Assembly (NCBI GenBank): GCA_944739405.2
Contig: OX123182.2
Coordinates: 92,992,051 to 93,056,050 of the forward strand
Origin: Euclidia mi
Taxonomy: Eukaryota > Arthropoda > Insecta > Lepidoptera > Erebidae
DNA: 64,000 nucleotides
Reading direction: 5' to 3'
The notes beneath the pieces are model-generated. The model made no database searches, was not told the origin of the DNA, and saw nothing but the letters and a program-made list of their open reading frames with translations. Both the position numbers and the translations under genes were made by a program. Each line of letters starts with the position of its first letter. Position 1 is the first letter of the stretch. Of the stretch, positions 1-10,470 are shown in pieces.

Positions 1-2
1 GT

Positions 3-422
3 GCTCAGTTGCGTAACCGCTGTCAGCGCCCTAACGAGTCATTGCAGCAGTGGTCTCTAGAAGTAGAGAAAATGGTAGGAAAAGCTTACCAGTCTGCACC
101 CCCGGCACAAGTCCAAAGCATGCGTCTCCAGGCGTTCATTGATGGCATTTATGACGATGAGGTCAGGTCTGCCGTTCGTCTGAAGCACCATGACAACGTT
201 AAGGACGCTTTAGAGCATGCTCTCGAAGTGGAGGCTGTCCGTCGAGACAACAAGGGTGGACGAGTCCGAATTGTGGCCGCAGAAATGCAGCGAACAGAGC
301 GAAGATTTGGCCCAAAATGTTATAGCTGCAGGGAACCTGGACATTTCAGCAGTAGCTGTCCGAAACGTAAACGTAAGACTGACGCTACTGTTCAAACGTC
401 CGAACACGACCAGGAAAACTAA
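3..422 (+). CDS. gag: gag C-terminal part of a Ty3/gypsy LTR retrotransposon (cut by window edge)
   Basis: This is the C-terminal 140 or so residues of a retrotransposon Gag, the structural protein that packages element RNA in cytoplasmic particles. The frame is open to the left window edge, so the true start lies outside; the TTG at 9 is not a start. The segment with ESLQQWSLEV and FIDGIYD fits the end of a retrotransposon capsid domain. A single CCHC zinc knuckle follows (C104, C107, H112, C117, counting from position 9; CX2CX4HX4C), then a basic tail rich in Lys and Arg. The stop is TAA at 420-422. The pol frame opens at 383 in the -1 frame and overlaps gag by about 40 nt. No damage is visible. 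The zinc knuckle makes the assignment secure; the clade is not resolved. Confidence 0.88.
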   Translation, partial: AQLRNRCQRPNESLQQWSLEVEKMVGKAYQSAPPAQVQSMRLQAFIDGIYDDEVRSAVRLKHHDNVKDALEHALEVEAVRRDNKGGRVRIVAAEMQRTERRFGPKCYSCREPGHFSSSCPKRKRKTDATVQTSEHDQEN

Positions 423-3400
423 TTCCAGCCAGGGCTGCGGGGCAAGCGCTGGCCGGTAGACGAAAAGCCCCTAAAGTTTGTATCCGACAAAGCACGGATG
501 GGAACAGTTTAACCATTGATGGAGCGGTCAATGGCGTTACCTGTTTGCTGACCTTGGACACCGGTGCGTCTCGAACTGTTATAGGGACTCACCTGATAAG
601 GAAGAAAGGAAAGATTCTAAAACAGTCAATTCGACCTCGACTGACAACGGCTACCGGCCAGCACATCCCAGTCAGGGGAGAGCAAATAGTGGCTTTCAAA
701 GTAGGTGACGAATTGTATTGGCAAAAAGCACTGATTGCAGACATCATCGACGACTGCATTGTTGGGCTAGACTTCTTCAGAGATCACCAATGTAGATTGG
801 ATATTAAGTGTGGTATCCTAAAGTGTGGAGATGTGGAGATTCCAATGAGAGGTGGAGGCACGGGAAAGGTTTTGTGCCTCAAGGAGAGCAAGCTCGCACC
901 TAGGTCACAGACATTTGTTCCTGTCACATTACCTGCCACTTCGAGTCAGCGACGTTGTATAATGATAGAAGGCAATGGAGATCACGATCCATGGTTGCCA
1001 GCATGTGTAGTTGTTGCTTCTTCACAAATGGCTGTTATACCTGTCCTAAATTTAAGTGATGAAGAAAAAGTTTTGAAAAAGGGTTCTGATATAGGAGAGT
1101 CCGTGGAAGTCGCTTGGTTACGAAACTGCCAGGAAACCAAGAGTTTGGCTGGGACTAACGTTAACGTGGATAGTGTTTTGAAAGGTTGCAAAGACGATCT
1201 AACAGAAATAGAAACAGAAAAAGCAAAGAAATTGCTGACACAATACGTCGACATTTTCTCAAAGGACGACGGAGACATCGGGAAGACAGGAGTAGTAAAA
1301 CACACCATCAATACGGGGAATGAACAACCGATCCGTCAACGCCCGCGACGTGTACCTTTTGCCAGAGAGAAGGAGGTAGAGGATATGATTGAAGATATGA
1401 GGAAAAACGGGGTTATTGAGCCATCAACTAGCCCGTGGTGTTCACCGGTTGTATTGGTAAAGAAAAAGGATGGATCGACTAGATTTTGTATTGACTACCG
1501 AAGATTGAATGATGTAACCAAGAAAGACAGTTATCCTTTGCCTAGAATAGACGACACGTTAGACACGTTATGCGGAATGAAGTGGTTCACAACAATAGAC
1601 CTAAAAAGTGGTTACTGGCAAGTGGAAATGGACCCAAAAGACAAGGAGAAGACAGCTTTTTCAATGGGCAGAGGGTTATGGCATTTCAATGTTATGCCTT
1701 TCGGATTGTGCAACGCACCAGCTACTTTTGAAAGGTTAATGGAACACATCCTTGCCGGGCTTTTAGGGGAAGCTTGTCTGGTGTATCTCGATGACATAAT
1801 TGTGATGGGACGAGACTTCGATGATCATCTCACGAAGCTAGAAAGTGTACTCAATAGATTGAGAAATGCAAATCTGAAGCTCAGTCTTAAAAAATGTTCA
1901 TTTTTTAAGCGACAAGTTAACTACTTGGGTCATGTCGTCTCTGAAAAAGGCATCGAGAAGGACCCTGCCAAGATTTCGGCGGTTAAAGATTGGCCCATGC
2001 CTAAGGACAAGACGCAGGTGCGCTCATTTATGGGGCTTTGCTCTTATTACAGACGTTTTGTGAAGAATTTCTCGAGCATCGCAAAACCCTTACATGAGCT
2101 GACGGAGCAAAAACGACCATTTAATTGGGATGAAAAATGTCAAACTGCTTTCGAGGAGTTAAAGACGCGTCTATGTGAAGCGCCAATTCTTGCATATCCC
2201 GACGTCAAAGGGGAATTTGTTGTTGACACAGACGCAAGCAATGTGGGTATTGGTGGAACTCTTTCCCAGAGACAAGGAGACCAGGAGGCCGTTATTGCCT
2301 ACTTTAGCAAATCGCTGTCTAAACCTGAAAGGAACTACTGTACCACACGAAAGGAGCTTTTAGCGGTAGTGAAAACTCTTCAGCATTTTAAAAAGTACCT
2401 AATCGGAAGAAAATTCCGGATCCGGACGGACCACGCAGCGCTTAAGTGGCTTTTACAGTTTAAAAATTGTGAGGGTCAAGTAGCTCGATGGATTGAACAA
2501 CTTCAAGAGTACGATTTCGAAGTTGAGCATCGTAGCGGAAAATCTCACGGTAATGCTGATGCCTTATCAAGACGTCCTTGTGATAAGAGCTGCAAGTATT
2601 GCGTACGACAAGAAGGAAAAGAGGAAGCTGCTGTCAAGGTAATCAGAACGGATACCATCGACGGGCGATGGAATAGGGAGTTCGTTATTAAATCCCAGGA
2701 AGAAGATAAAGATTTGAAACCGATACTGGAGCGTCTAAAGAATAACTCCCTTCGGCCAGAATGGAGTGAGGTGGCTGATACTAGTACCGTGACGAAAAGT
2801 TATTGGGCGCTATGGAACAGCCTAATAATACAAGATGGACTACTTTGTCGAAAATGGGAAAGTGCTTCTGGAAGAGACAGTTATCTTCAAACAATAGTGC
2901 CAAAATCAATGATTCCTGAAGTTTTGCGAGTTTGTCATGATGGCCCATCTGGCGGACATCTTGAAGTGCGAAGAACCTTACTGAAGATTCGTCAACGTTT
3001 TTATTGGCTGCACTGTAGGGAAGACGTTGAAGACTGGTGCAGGAAATGCGTTAAATGTTCTTCAGTTAAAGGGCCGCAAACTCGGAGCCGCGGAGCACTA
3101 AAACTATACACTGTGGGAGCTCCTTGGGAACGGATTGCTGTGGACGTAGCTGGACCCTTTCCTTTGACAGAAAGTGGTAATCGCTACATTCTGGTGGTGA
3201 TGGATTATTTCACGAGATGGCCAGAAGCTTTTGCAGTCCCCAATCAGGAAGCAGTTACAGTTGCGACAAAATTAGTAAATGAAGTATTTTGCCGATTTGG
3301 TTTACCGTTAGAAATCCACAGCGACCAAGGGAGAAACTTTGAATCGCAACTCTTTCAAGAAATCTGCAAGATGATGGGGATCCACAAAACTAGGACAACT

Positions 3401-4003
3401 CCGTATCACCCTCAATCGGATGGAATGGTGGAGAGATTTAACCAGACATTGGAGCGCCATCTTGCTAAAGTGGTCGATAGCCATCAGAGAAACTGGGACG
3501 AATATATCCCACTATTTCTTCTGGCTTACAGAGCCGCAGTACATGAAAGTACGGCAACAACCCCGGCTCGAACAAATTTAGGAAGGGAGCTACGACTTCC
3601 AGTAGACCTTCTTGCTGGATGTCCACCGGGGACACCTAGCTGTGTTACCGATTATGCATGTGAATTAAGAAGAAAGCTCGAAGAAATTCATGAACACGTT
3701 AGACAAGAGAATTTACAAGCGGGAGTAAGAATGAAGACCCGATATGACAGACGCGCAAATGCAAGAGACTTCGAAGAGGGAACTTTGGTGTGGCTTCATA
3801 ATCCGGTCCGATGTAAGGGAAAATCTCCCAAATTACAGCCAAGCTGGGAAGGACCATATACTGTAATAAAGAAAATTAACGATGTAACCTACAGAATTCG
3901 AAAAACACCTAGAAGTCCACTGAAGATTGTTCATGTGGATAGGATAGCGGTATATCATGGATCCAACAATGCTCGGGACGAGCATGTCTTAGAGAGGGGG
4001 TAG
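383..4003 (+). CDS. pol: pol polyprotein (protease, RT, RNase H, integrase) of a Ty3/gypsy element
   Basis: The reading frame is intact from 383 to the TAG at 4001-4003. Numbering from the TTG at 545 (1152 residues), the domains run in order. Protease has DTGA at 5-8, with a further ~50 codons open upstream. Reverse transcriptase spans about 270-450 with YLDD at 414-417. RNase H begins with DTDAS near 561. The integrase zinc finger is H798, H805, C835, C838. The integrase core triad is D867, D927, E963, a D-35-E spacing. A GPY/F module (WEGPY) lies near 1101. Protease-RT-RNaseH-integrase is the Ty3/gypsy order; Ty1/copia has integrase before RT. There is no ATG near the start and no env ORF, so expression probably needs a -1 frameshift from gag. 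Intact motifs suggest a recent insertion. Confidence 0.93.
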   Translation, partial: RYCSNVRTRPGKLIPARAAGQALAGRRKAPKVCIRQSTDGNSLTIDGAVNGVTCLLTLDTGASRTVIGTHLIRKKGKILKQSIRPRLTTATGQHIPVRGEQIVAFKVGDELYWQKALIADIIDDCIVGLDFFRDHQCRLDIKCGILKCGDVEIPMRGGGTGKVLCLKESKLAPRSQTFVPVTLPATSSQRRCIMIEGNGDHDPWLPACVVVASSQMAVIPVLNLSDEEKVLKKGSDIGESVEVAWLRNCQETKSLAGTNVNVDSVLKGCKDDLTEIETEKAKKLLTQYVDIFSKDDGDIGKTGVVKHTINTGNEQPIRQRPRRVPFAREKEVEDMIEDMRKNGVIEPSTSPWCSPVVLVKKKDGSTRFCIDYRRLNDVTKKDSYPLPRIDDTLDTLCGMKWFTTIDLKSGYWQVEMDPKDKEKTAFSMGRGLWHFNVMPFGLCNAPATFERLMEHILAGLLGEACLVYLDDIIVMGRDFDDHLTKLESVLNRLRNANLKLSLKKCSFFKRQVNYLGHVVSEKGIEKDPAKISAVKDWPMPKDKTQVRSFMGLCSYYRRFVKNFSSIAKPLHELTEQKRPFNWDEKCQTAFEELKTRLCEAPILAYPDVKGEFVVDTDASNVGIGGTLSQRQGDQEAVIAYFSKSLSKPERNYCTTRKELLAVVKTLQHFKKYLIGRKFRIRTDHAALKWLLQFKNCEGQVARWIEQLQEYDFEVEHRSGKSHGNADALSRRPCDKSCKYCVRQEGKEEAAVKVIRTDTIDGRWNREFVIKSQEEDKDLKPILERLKNNSLRPEWSEVADTSTVTKSYWALWNSLIIQDGLLCRKWESASGRDSYLQTIVPKSMIPEVLRVCHDGPSGGHLEVRRTLLKIRQRFYWLHCREDVEDWCRKCVKCSSVKGPQTRSRGALKLYTVGAPWERIAVDVAGPFPLTESGNRYILVVMDYFTRWPEAFAVPNQEAVTVATKLVNEVFCRFGLPLEIHSDQGRNFESQLFQEICKMMGIHKTRTTPYHPQSDGMVERFNQTLERHLAKVVDSHQRNWDEYIPLFLLAYRAAVHESTATTPARTNLGRELRLPVDLLAGCPPGTPSCVTDYACELRRKLEEIHEHVRQENLQAGVRMKTRYDRRANARDFEEGTLVWLHNPVRCKGKSPKLQPSWEGPYTVIKKINDVTYRIRKTPRSPLKIVHVDRIAVYHGSNNARDEHVLERG
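3991..4003 (+). promoter_or_regulatory. polypurine tract of the gypsy element
   Basis: AGAGAGGGGGTAG lies directly before the LTR that begins TGTGACGG at 4004. This is the expected site and composition for the RNase H-resistant primer of plus-strand DNA synthesis. It includes the pol stop codon. Confidence 0.8.
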
Positions 4004-4204
4004 TGTGACGGCCGGTGTCATGCCAAGCTGTCATCACTACCGTTGCCAAGGTCTTCTGACGTCTACACGACAAACTATCCGGTCATCAAACACAATAATT
4101 TATTAGCAAAGAGGTTTGAAGACTATTTTATTATTTGGAAATGAGTTTTTAGTTCGATGACGTATACACTCTGTCAAGTGTTCGCCAAATTCACCAGTCA
4201 TTGA

Positions 4205-4285
4205 CAACAAGGCGATGGCCGTGCGCATAACACATTCCGCTCACGTTCTGAAGGCGTGGGTTCAAATCCCAGTCATAACTGTTAT
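4205..4285 (+). other. tRNA-like / SINE-head sequence inside the LTR
   Basis: A strong B-box-like motif, GGTTCAAATCC, sits at 4259-4269, with a loose A-box-like stretch about 43 nt upstream (around 4216). The spacing suits a tRNA-derived promoter. The A box matches poorly, so this may be a decayed SINE head captured by the LTR or a chance B box. It does not fold as an obvious complete tRNA by eye. Confidence 0.4.
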
Positions 4286-4351
4286 GTGGATTATGGTTTT
4301 TATGAAATTTGGAAAATGTTTATGAATATTTGGCAAATATTTAAAAGATTA

Positions 4352-4528
4352 TTTAAATATTTCGAGTAAAAATTAGAAAATTCTAGAAACTTCAGGAAGG
4401 AATGGAAAGGTTAAAAAGAGACAGAAGATGGAAATACAAATTTAAATATTTCGAATAAAGATTAGAACATTCTAGAAATTTCAAGAAAGAATGGAAAGGT
4501 TAAAAAGAGACAGGAGATGGAAAAACAA
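4352..4528 (+). repeat. 89-bp tandem duplication in LTR U3
   Basis: Two copies of an ~89-bp unit start at 4352 and 4441, each opening with TTTAAATATTTCGA and containing ATGGAAAGGTTAAAAAGAGA. They differ at a handful of positions. Duplicated U3 blocks just upstream of a TATA box often act as enhancer repeats in LTR elements; that role here is inference. Confidence 0.8.
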
Positions 4529-4580
4529 TTGAATAACGAAAAGACAATCGAAATTAGTAAATCAAGAACATTCTTAGGGG

Positions 4581-4588
4581 TATATAAG
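4581..4588 (+). promoter_or_regulatory. LTR TATA box
   Basis: TATATAAG at 4581-4588 is followed after about 30 nt by a CCAGTTT initiator-like motif (around 4609). This suggests that U3 ends and R begins near 4610. Confidence 0.65.
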
Positions 4589-4804
4589 GCGGTGTAGACG
4601 CGCTAAGCGCCAGTTTAAGTTGAAAAGTGGTAAAGTGAAGAAGAAAAGGAAGAAGTAAAGGAAGAAAGAAGAAGTAGTAAAAAAAGTGAAGTGAAAGTAT
4701 AGTGCAGTAAAGTGCAGTGAAGTGCAGTGAAAAGTGCAGTGCAAAAGACGCTAGTGTTGGTGCTGTCTGCGTCGGAATTAAACGGCGTGTCGTGTGTCAA
4801 GTCG

Positions 4805-4810
4805 AATAAA
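4805..4810 (+). terminator. LTR polyadenylation signal
   Basis: AATAAA lies about 55 nt before the end of the LTR and downstream of the inferred transcription start, as expected for 3' processing in R/U5. It is the only AATAAA in the downstream half of the LTR. Confidence 0.6.
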
Positions 4811-4865
4811 GTGTCATCAGTGCTACTCGGTGTTTCCTTCCAATCCCGTTACCCCGTCCGTAACA

Positions 4866-6389
4866 ATAGCAAACACGTGTATACATCACAGTTGACATAT
4901 TTTTGTCTCAACCTTATCTCTGTGACGCAAATCTAAATAATAATATCCAGGATATGTTATATTCCTGGAAGCCAAGTAGTCCACCTACCTTTCCCTATCT
5001 ATTTTGTGATCTTGGATATAAATAGATCTTTTTGACGCAGGTAAGGATCAAATTACAACGTAATGGGTCTTATCGGGAAAATGAGAAACAAGTTTTTGCC
5101 ATAAGATATTATTATCCCTTATTCGTATACTAGATGTTATGAAGAAAATGTCATTAGTTGTAATGAGGAAAGTATTTGTTCGATAAAAAATAACTCATAT
5201 CTTTGTTGACTTTCATATTGAATAGAATAAAATTACATAATATTATCTAGAAAATAGTACTTATTTTGAGTGGCCTGTTTGTCTGACTGCTAAGCTTTAA
5301 GGTCGTCGGTTGCATTCCTATACAGGCCAAATAGTTGTGTTATGTGCATGATAATTTATTCAGTATTTGGATGTAATTCATCTGCATTTCAAATGTTTGA
5401 GAATATACACCGTGTATTATAAGTCAGTATTTTCACTAAAAGTATGTATTCAGCCCATCATAATAATTTAGTTGCATTCTTGATCATTTAGTTTAGATTT
5501 TATTTTCTAATATAAGTGTTTTTATTAACATGATGGTCGATGCCTAAGTTCGATGTTTTCTATTTGTTGCCTACAAACTAGCTTAACTGTCGTACATGTC
5601 ACGTTGTAGTGCTGAAATGTTAATTGTGACGAAAAAGCTTCATAGAAATTGACATGCTTTTATTTTATTTTATAAAGTAAACGCTTTGGGTAGCTTCTAT
5701 GTCATGATCTAAGTACATGCCTTTTTTTAGAAATGCTGAATTAATATACAAGGTATAGAAGTATGTTCTTCGGTTGCAGCTTGCCGTAGTAGGTATTGGC
5801 TCTTCCTGATTTGGGATCAGAATAGCGTGTATCAATTTGTTTTAGGCTAATCGCTGAATTCAATATTTGATCTATCCATTTTTTTTTAGATTTGAGATTT
5901 ATTTTAGATATAAGGTTCATACAAAATATGTCAATCACGTACCTATCTCAAATCTCCAAATCCAATGATAGATCGAATATTAAAACCGGCCATTAGTAAG
6001 TTATTATTGTTCTTTGTATAATATGTCAGATAATTTTAGCCAACACATGTCGTTCTAGCCTTATAAAAAAAGCAAAAGAGAAAGCACCAACATCAAATTG
6101 AAAATTATAAAACTTTGTACAAATTAATTTATGCATAGCCTGTAATCAACGGTACAATTTAAAAATACAAAAACGTTCATATGGAATTTTATTTGAAAAT
6201 CGCTCGCTATCGTAGTTCTTTACTCTATTATTACTCTAATTTGAACTATTTTGCTTGCTTTGAGTTCTAGTTTGCCCAATATGAGTAAACGAGAGTTTGT
6301 TTTAATATGTTTTACTTTAAATGTAGTTTTATGTGTGCAGCAATTATGTAAATTACTATTTGTTTATTTTGCATTTTATATTGAGCCAC
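4866..6389. other. AT-rich intergenic DNA
   Basis: No gene is supported in this stretch. A possible decayed tRNA-SINE head lies at about 5270-5330: TGGCCTGTTTG resembles an A box and GGTTGCATTCC a degenerate B box. Short ORFs here are no longer than chance. Confidence 0.5.
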
Positions 6390-6401
6390 GTATGACCTGC
6401 C

Positions 6402-6866
6402 TTATGTATGGTAGTGAAAGTTGGGTATGGCAGAAGAGATTTGAAAGTAGAATAAATGCTGTAGAAATGAGAGCACTGAGAAATATATGTGGTGTGTCTT
6501 TGACCGACAGAGTAAAGAATTGTGTGATATTATTATTATATATTATATTATAAGCATTGAGAAAGGCATGTTAAGATGGTTTGGGCACATGGAGGGGATG
6601 GATGACGATAGAATGACAAAGAAGATATATAAGGCAAGTGTGAATGGGACAGGACAAAGAGGAAGACCTAGGCGGACGTTCTCTGACCAGATTGGAGACA
6701 TCCTGACAAAATGACAAGTCAGAAGTACCCTTAACAGAAGAGCATGCATGAGAAACTTAATGGGAGTGAGTGAAGCAAGTGAGGTATGTCAGGATCGTTG
6801 CAAATGGCGTTCCGTAGTCTCTGCCTACCCCTCCGGGAAACAGGCGTGAGTCTATGTATGTATGTA
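6402..6866 (+). mobile_element. 5'-truncated RTE-type LINE, 3' end
   Basis: The reading frames encode the C-terminus of the same LINE reverse transcriptase as the 40-43 kb element: YGSESWVWQKRFES, then MLRWFGHMEG, RGRPRRTFSDQ, and a C-terminal CQDRCKWRSVVSAYPS. It ends in the (TATG)n tail usual for RTE elements. An AT-rich microsatellite-like interruption sits near 6528-6550, and stops and frameshifts make it inactive. GTATGACCTGCC at 6390-6401 recurs at 7486-7497, beyond the later insertion A1, and looks like the TSD of this truncated copy. Confidence 0.85.
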
Positions 6867-6872
6867 TGACCT

Positions 6873-7479
6873 TTTTTTTTGTTTTGTGTCGGGTTGGAAA
6901 TTCCTCATGGAGTCCCTTCGCCCTGGGGGGGAAGGACGAAGGGGACTGTCAGACTCTTACTGACTAAAAACCAACCCGTGCTCCTCATGTATCCATGTGT
7001 CGGAGGGTAGGGTTTCACCGAAGCATTCCTCGCTACCCCCCGACGGGTATTGGCCCGCCAGATGGTCAGGCAGGCCCCGAATGAAACCCCCTTGGCGGCG
7101 GATGAAGGTGTTGGGCTCCGCCGCCAAAACACCCAGCGGCCGCAGAGGATAGGGAGGACGGCAACGCAACACCGCATCTCCTCTTCCTCTGCGGCTCCAC
7201 CGCGACGCAACGATGGTGCGCCCCCATTTGGTCGCGGGAGATAGGGCGCGCGGCAACGCAACACCGACACGCCTCTCCTCCCGCGACCGCACCCGACTAC
7301 GAGGGACAGACAGAACTGTCCCCCGCACCCGCACCTATGGACGCATCCTACGCAGGCCTCACGCAAGCCCACGTGGAGCGTCCCCTCCCGGGATCCCGCT
7401 TAGCTTCACCGTGGGTGAAAATCAAATCCACGGTTACTAAGCCCCCCCACCACGACAAGGTGGAGATCCCACGGGGGGG
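6873..7479 (-). mobile_element. GC-rich non-autonomous retroelement, family A, copy A1
   Basis: This 607-bp GC-rich insertion has a 15-bp TSD (ATGTATGTATGACCT) at 6858-6872 and 7480-7494. On the minus strand it starts with GTGGGATCTCCACCTTGTCG after a G/C run and ends in a short poly(A), seen as a T run near 6873. Its first ~350 bp match A2 and A3, and its 3' half matches A2. Overlapping minus-strand ORFs of 155 and 125 codons show no family I recognise and are probably a product of high GC. TSD plus poly(A) shows retrotransposition, presumably by a LINE. It could be an internally deleted LINE or a SINE-like element. Confidence 0.8.
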
Positions 7480-7534
7480 ATGTATGTATGACCTGCCAAG
7501 TACGCACTTGGCAGGTCATACATACATCCCCCCC
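7473..7534. repeat. perfect 29-bp inverted repeat at the A1 junction
   Basis: Arms 7473-7501 and 7506-7534 are perfect reverse complements around the 4-nt loop ACGC. The left arm contains the last seven G of A1, the TSD and flanking host sequence. The fold-back therefore copied the finished insertion junction and must postdate A1. Confidence 0.9.
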
Positions 7535-7744
7535 ATACACGTACGTACACACCTATTGGTGTTTCATGGCGGACGTCACACAGCAAACAACGCAGTGCTC
7601 ATGCCAAACACTAATTTATTCATAAGCATTGCGCTCTATCCACAGAACAGTTTGAATAGACACAAACCTATCTAGTTGGCAAATTCAGAACTGAGCCAAT
7701 CGAATGAATTTCAAGTTGTTCTTTAGACGCAACAAAAACTAATG

Positions 7745-7945
7745 TCTGAGTTCATCATCATCTTCATCAGCCTGCCGCAGTCCACTGCTGGATATATGCC
7801 TCTCCAATGGTACGCCACTAAGCCCAATTGTCGGCTCTTTGTGTCCAGCAGCTGCCAGCCACTTTGCGCATATCGTCACTCCACCGAGCCGGAGGGCGTC
7901 ATACAATACGTTTGCCACGGCGCGGTCTCCACTCTATGTCTGAGG
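7745..7945 (-). mobile_element. LINE 3' end, 5'-truncated
   Basis: Read on the minus strand, the sequence encodes the C-terminal signature of a family of insect LINE polymerases: ARWSDDMRKVAG, a short gap, then GEAYIQQWTAAG, followed by stops and an ATGATGATG-like tail. Only the extreme 3' end is present. The exact clade cannot be assigned from this part. Confidence 0.7.
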
Positions 7946-7959
7946 TAACTAGTTGTAAC

Positions 7960-10098
7960 TCGCGGCTTCTCACGTGGGTGGCAAAAAACGTTCTATGAAA
8001 GAACAAAATATAAAATACGTTACTCACTTCTTTGTGCCTTACTTGTAAGGTAATAGTTTGCCAGTAAGAATCTTAATCCCTATTTCAAGACCTCAGATTT
8101 ACTTTCCGCCACTAAAATGGTAGCCCAATTTAGACTAAGGTCTAATCTATTTAAACGTCAAAATTCATAAATTTTTGTTGAGCCGTTTGTAGGGAAGACA
8201 ATAAAATACATACCCGTTTGTTCTTACGATATTCATAGAGATTGATATCAATCGAGATAAAGGTTGATATTGATGTTATGGACCATTGAAAAAAAACTAA
8301 CATATTATTTCACTTATTTAGTTTTAAATCAAAATTTCTGTGTAATATCAATAACTAAATCTTAAGGTCATCTCAAACAAAGCAAGCAATTAGAGCCCCA
8401 TATTCCATTACATCATATACTAAAAATATACGGCTTTGACGCCAACGTCGGAGATACTCGAACGCGTCAAACAAATAGAGAGCACTTGACGTCGGACCAA
8501 CTCTTCAAACGGACGGACCCGGGGAACGGTAATGAGTGGGCATTTTTATAATCGAACACACTTGATCTGCTAGGCTATAGGCTAGATAGGATTTAGATGA
8601 TGTGTTTACTGTCTGTCTGATAGCGATCAGCGTCGTGTTTGATTGGCATTGGAGCGAAGAATAAATTTAATTTGGTCAAAACTAAATTTTATCGGAGTTA
8701 AACGAGCTATTTCACTTTTACCTTCGAATATTTACGCTGTTTAAAAACTTTTAACGAATAGACATAAAGAACACCTGGTGTCTAAACAACGATTTCTGGA
8801 CCACACTAAGTTGTCCGGTGTGGAAACAGCCACTACGGCATCTATCTAGTCCAATCACTTATCATCAGTTCAACTCTTGCCTTTGCTGTTGGTGCTAATC
8901 TTTGAATCCAATTCCCTGGTCGTGAACAATACTCATTAGTTCGACATTTTCGAAATTCTTCGTTAAATATTTGAAGTCCTAAAAATACACAATTATAGCG
9001 TTCTCAGGAAGATCCTCACACAAAAAAAAAAGAAAAATATTATACCACGTTCAGATTTTCTTTGTGACGCTAGCAAATAATCTCACTTTAAAAACGACAA
9101 AACACAATTTAAAATTTAGCCTTACAAAACCGATAGCTCCCTTTATAAGGCAGCATTATATAAAAGCGTATATATTGGACACTTTTATCGCACCGTAGCA
9201 CTAATTACTTTATCCTCACAAAGCGTCCCACTTTAATATTGATTATCTTCTAAACAGACATAATGGAACATTTACTTGATACGACACGACTACGATTTCG
9301 CCGTGGATAATATATTATAAGCTTGCTACGTGGTAGTGGCCTTACATAATACAATAATTATTCAACACTTTTCTTTGAATCTAATATTTTTTTAAATCAT
9401 TTAAATAAAAGTTTGTTGCTTTAGTTGTTTATCACACCGACTTTGCGGATTGTTAGGTTGCACGCTTTGGCGAAGTGCCCTGCCTAGCCACAACAGCACT
9501 GTGACTTGGTCGCGAAAGTCAGTTTGGATAAGCTCACGCTTCAAACCTTTCTACAGGCCATGCTATAATCGGGTGAAATCTGTAACGAGGCCAAAAAAGA
9601 GATTTTTAAAAGATAGTGGTGTTGTCCAATAAGGTCGACTTCTATATGCAGTTCTTGAGCTAAAGAGAGCCTCTTTGGTTGACAGACAACAGTTGGAAAA
9701 TCCCTTGGTGAAAACAATTTATTATTATTAAATATCTGCAAGAAATGAAGTCAATACATATAATACATAATTATAATAAGTATAAGATACATATAAGAAG
9801 CTAATACATATAATATAATATCCAAAAGTCCAAAAAGTAGAAAATAAACAGTGAAGATGTTTCGACTGAATCAGAATATTTGAGATACTATGCCTCAGAC
9901 AAACATCATATTGAAACAGAAAGACATAATTAAACGCAGTATTTCAAAACAAAGTTGTAAATATGGTTTTACCATAATATTGGACTTGGATGCCTTTTGA
10001 AGTTGGTTACATTACAACGCAGTTTCGTTTCTAAAAACCAGCTTTTAATCGAGTACGTAGAGATAGAATACATTATTTGATGCTTGTGTTGTATTTGG
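7960..10098. other. AT-rich intergenic DNA
   Basis: No gene is supported. TATATAAAAG near 9157 resembles a TATA box, but no downstream ORF or initiator supports a promoter. An A-run lies at 9023-9033. ORFs here stay below about 70 codons. Confidence 0.5.
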
Positions 10099-10470
10099 GC
10101 AGCGATAGACTAGTGGAGATACCAACAGACTAGCATGCAGAGGGTATCAGGTTCGAAACCACGGCACGCACCACTGACTTTTCGGCGTTATGTACGTATT
10201 AAATTGTTAAATAACGCCTGCCCCGTGCCTCGGAGAGCACGTTAAGCCATCGGTCCCGGTTGTCATGAACATCTTTGACAGTCGTTATAGGACGTCAGTA
10301 CCTTCTTAATAAACTAACAATAGTCTAAACCACGGAATATCGCTATCCCTTCGGGTTGCGGAAGTCAGACAGGCAGTTTCTCCGTGGAAAAACTAATATT
10401 CAGGCAAATCCGGTTAGACTAGTAAGCGGACCCCAGGTTGAAACTAAGATAACGCTAGGAGGATGATGAT
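10099..10470 (+). mobile_element. tRNA-derived SINE, family A-type (full length, degenerate)
   Basis: It begins GCAGCGATAGACTAGTGG, a degenerate A box, followed by the B-box-like GGTTCGAAACC. It then shares its whole body with the SINE at 16610-16982, including GAGCACGTTAAGCC and CGGTCCCGGTTGTCATGA, and ends in GGATGATGAT. TGCTTGTGT on both sides (about 10081 and 10476) may be a decayed TSD. RNA polymerase III transcription from the tRNA-like head is expected for such elements. Confidence 0.85.

Larger units (their letters stand above)
4004..4865 (+). repeat. 3' LTR of the gypsy element
   Basis: The LTR of about 862 bp starts TGTGACGGCC and ends GTCCGTAACA, giving an imperfect terminal inverted repeat with the TG...CA ends usual for LTRs. 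It contains a TATA box (4581-4588), a poly(A) signal (4805-4810), a tRNA-like B box (4259-4270) and an 89-bp tandem duplication. The 5' LTR is outside the window, so LTR-LTR divergence and the TSD cannot be checked here. Confidence 0.85.

Noticed and set aside
6905..7372. 155-codon minus-strand ORF in copy A1 and similar ORFs in A2 and A3
   Set aside because: Several overlapping frames are open at once in GC-rich DNA, and frames are not kept consistently between copies; no domain is recognised.
9141..9166. TATA-box-like promoter
   Set aside because: AT-rich context, no initiator, and no downstream coding sequence.
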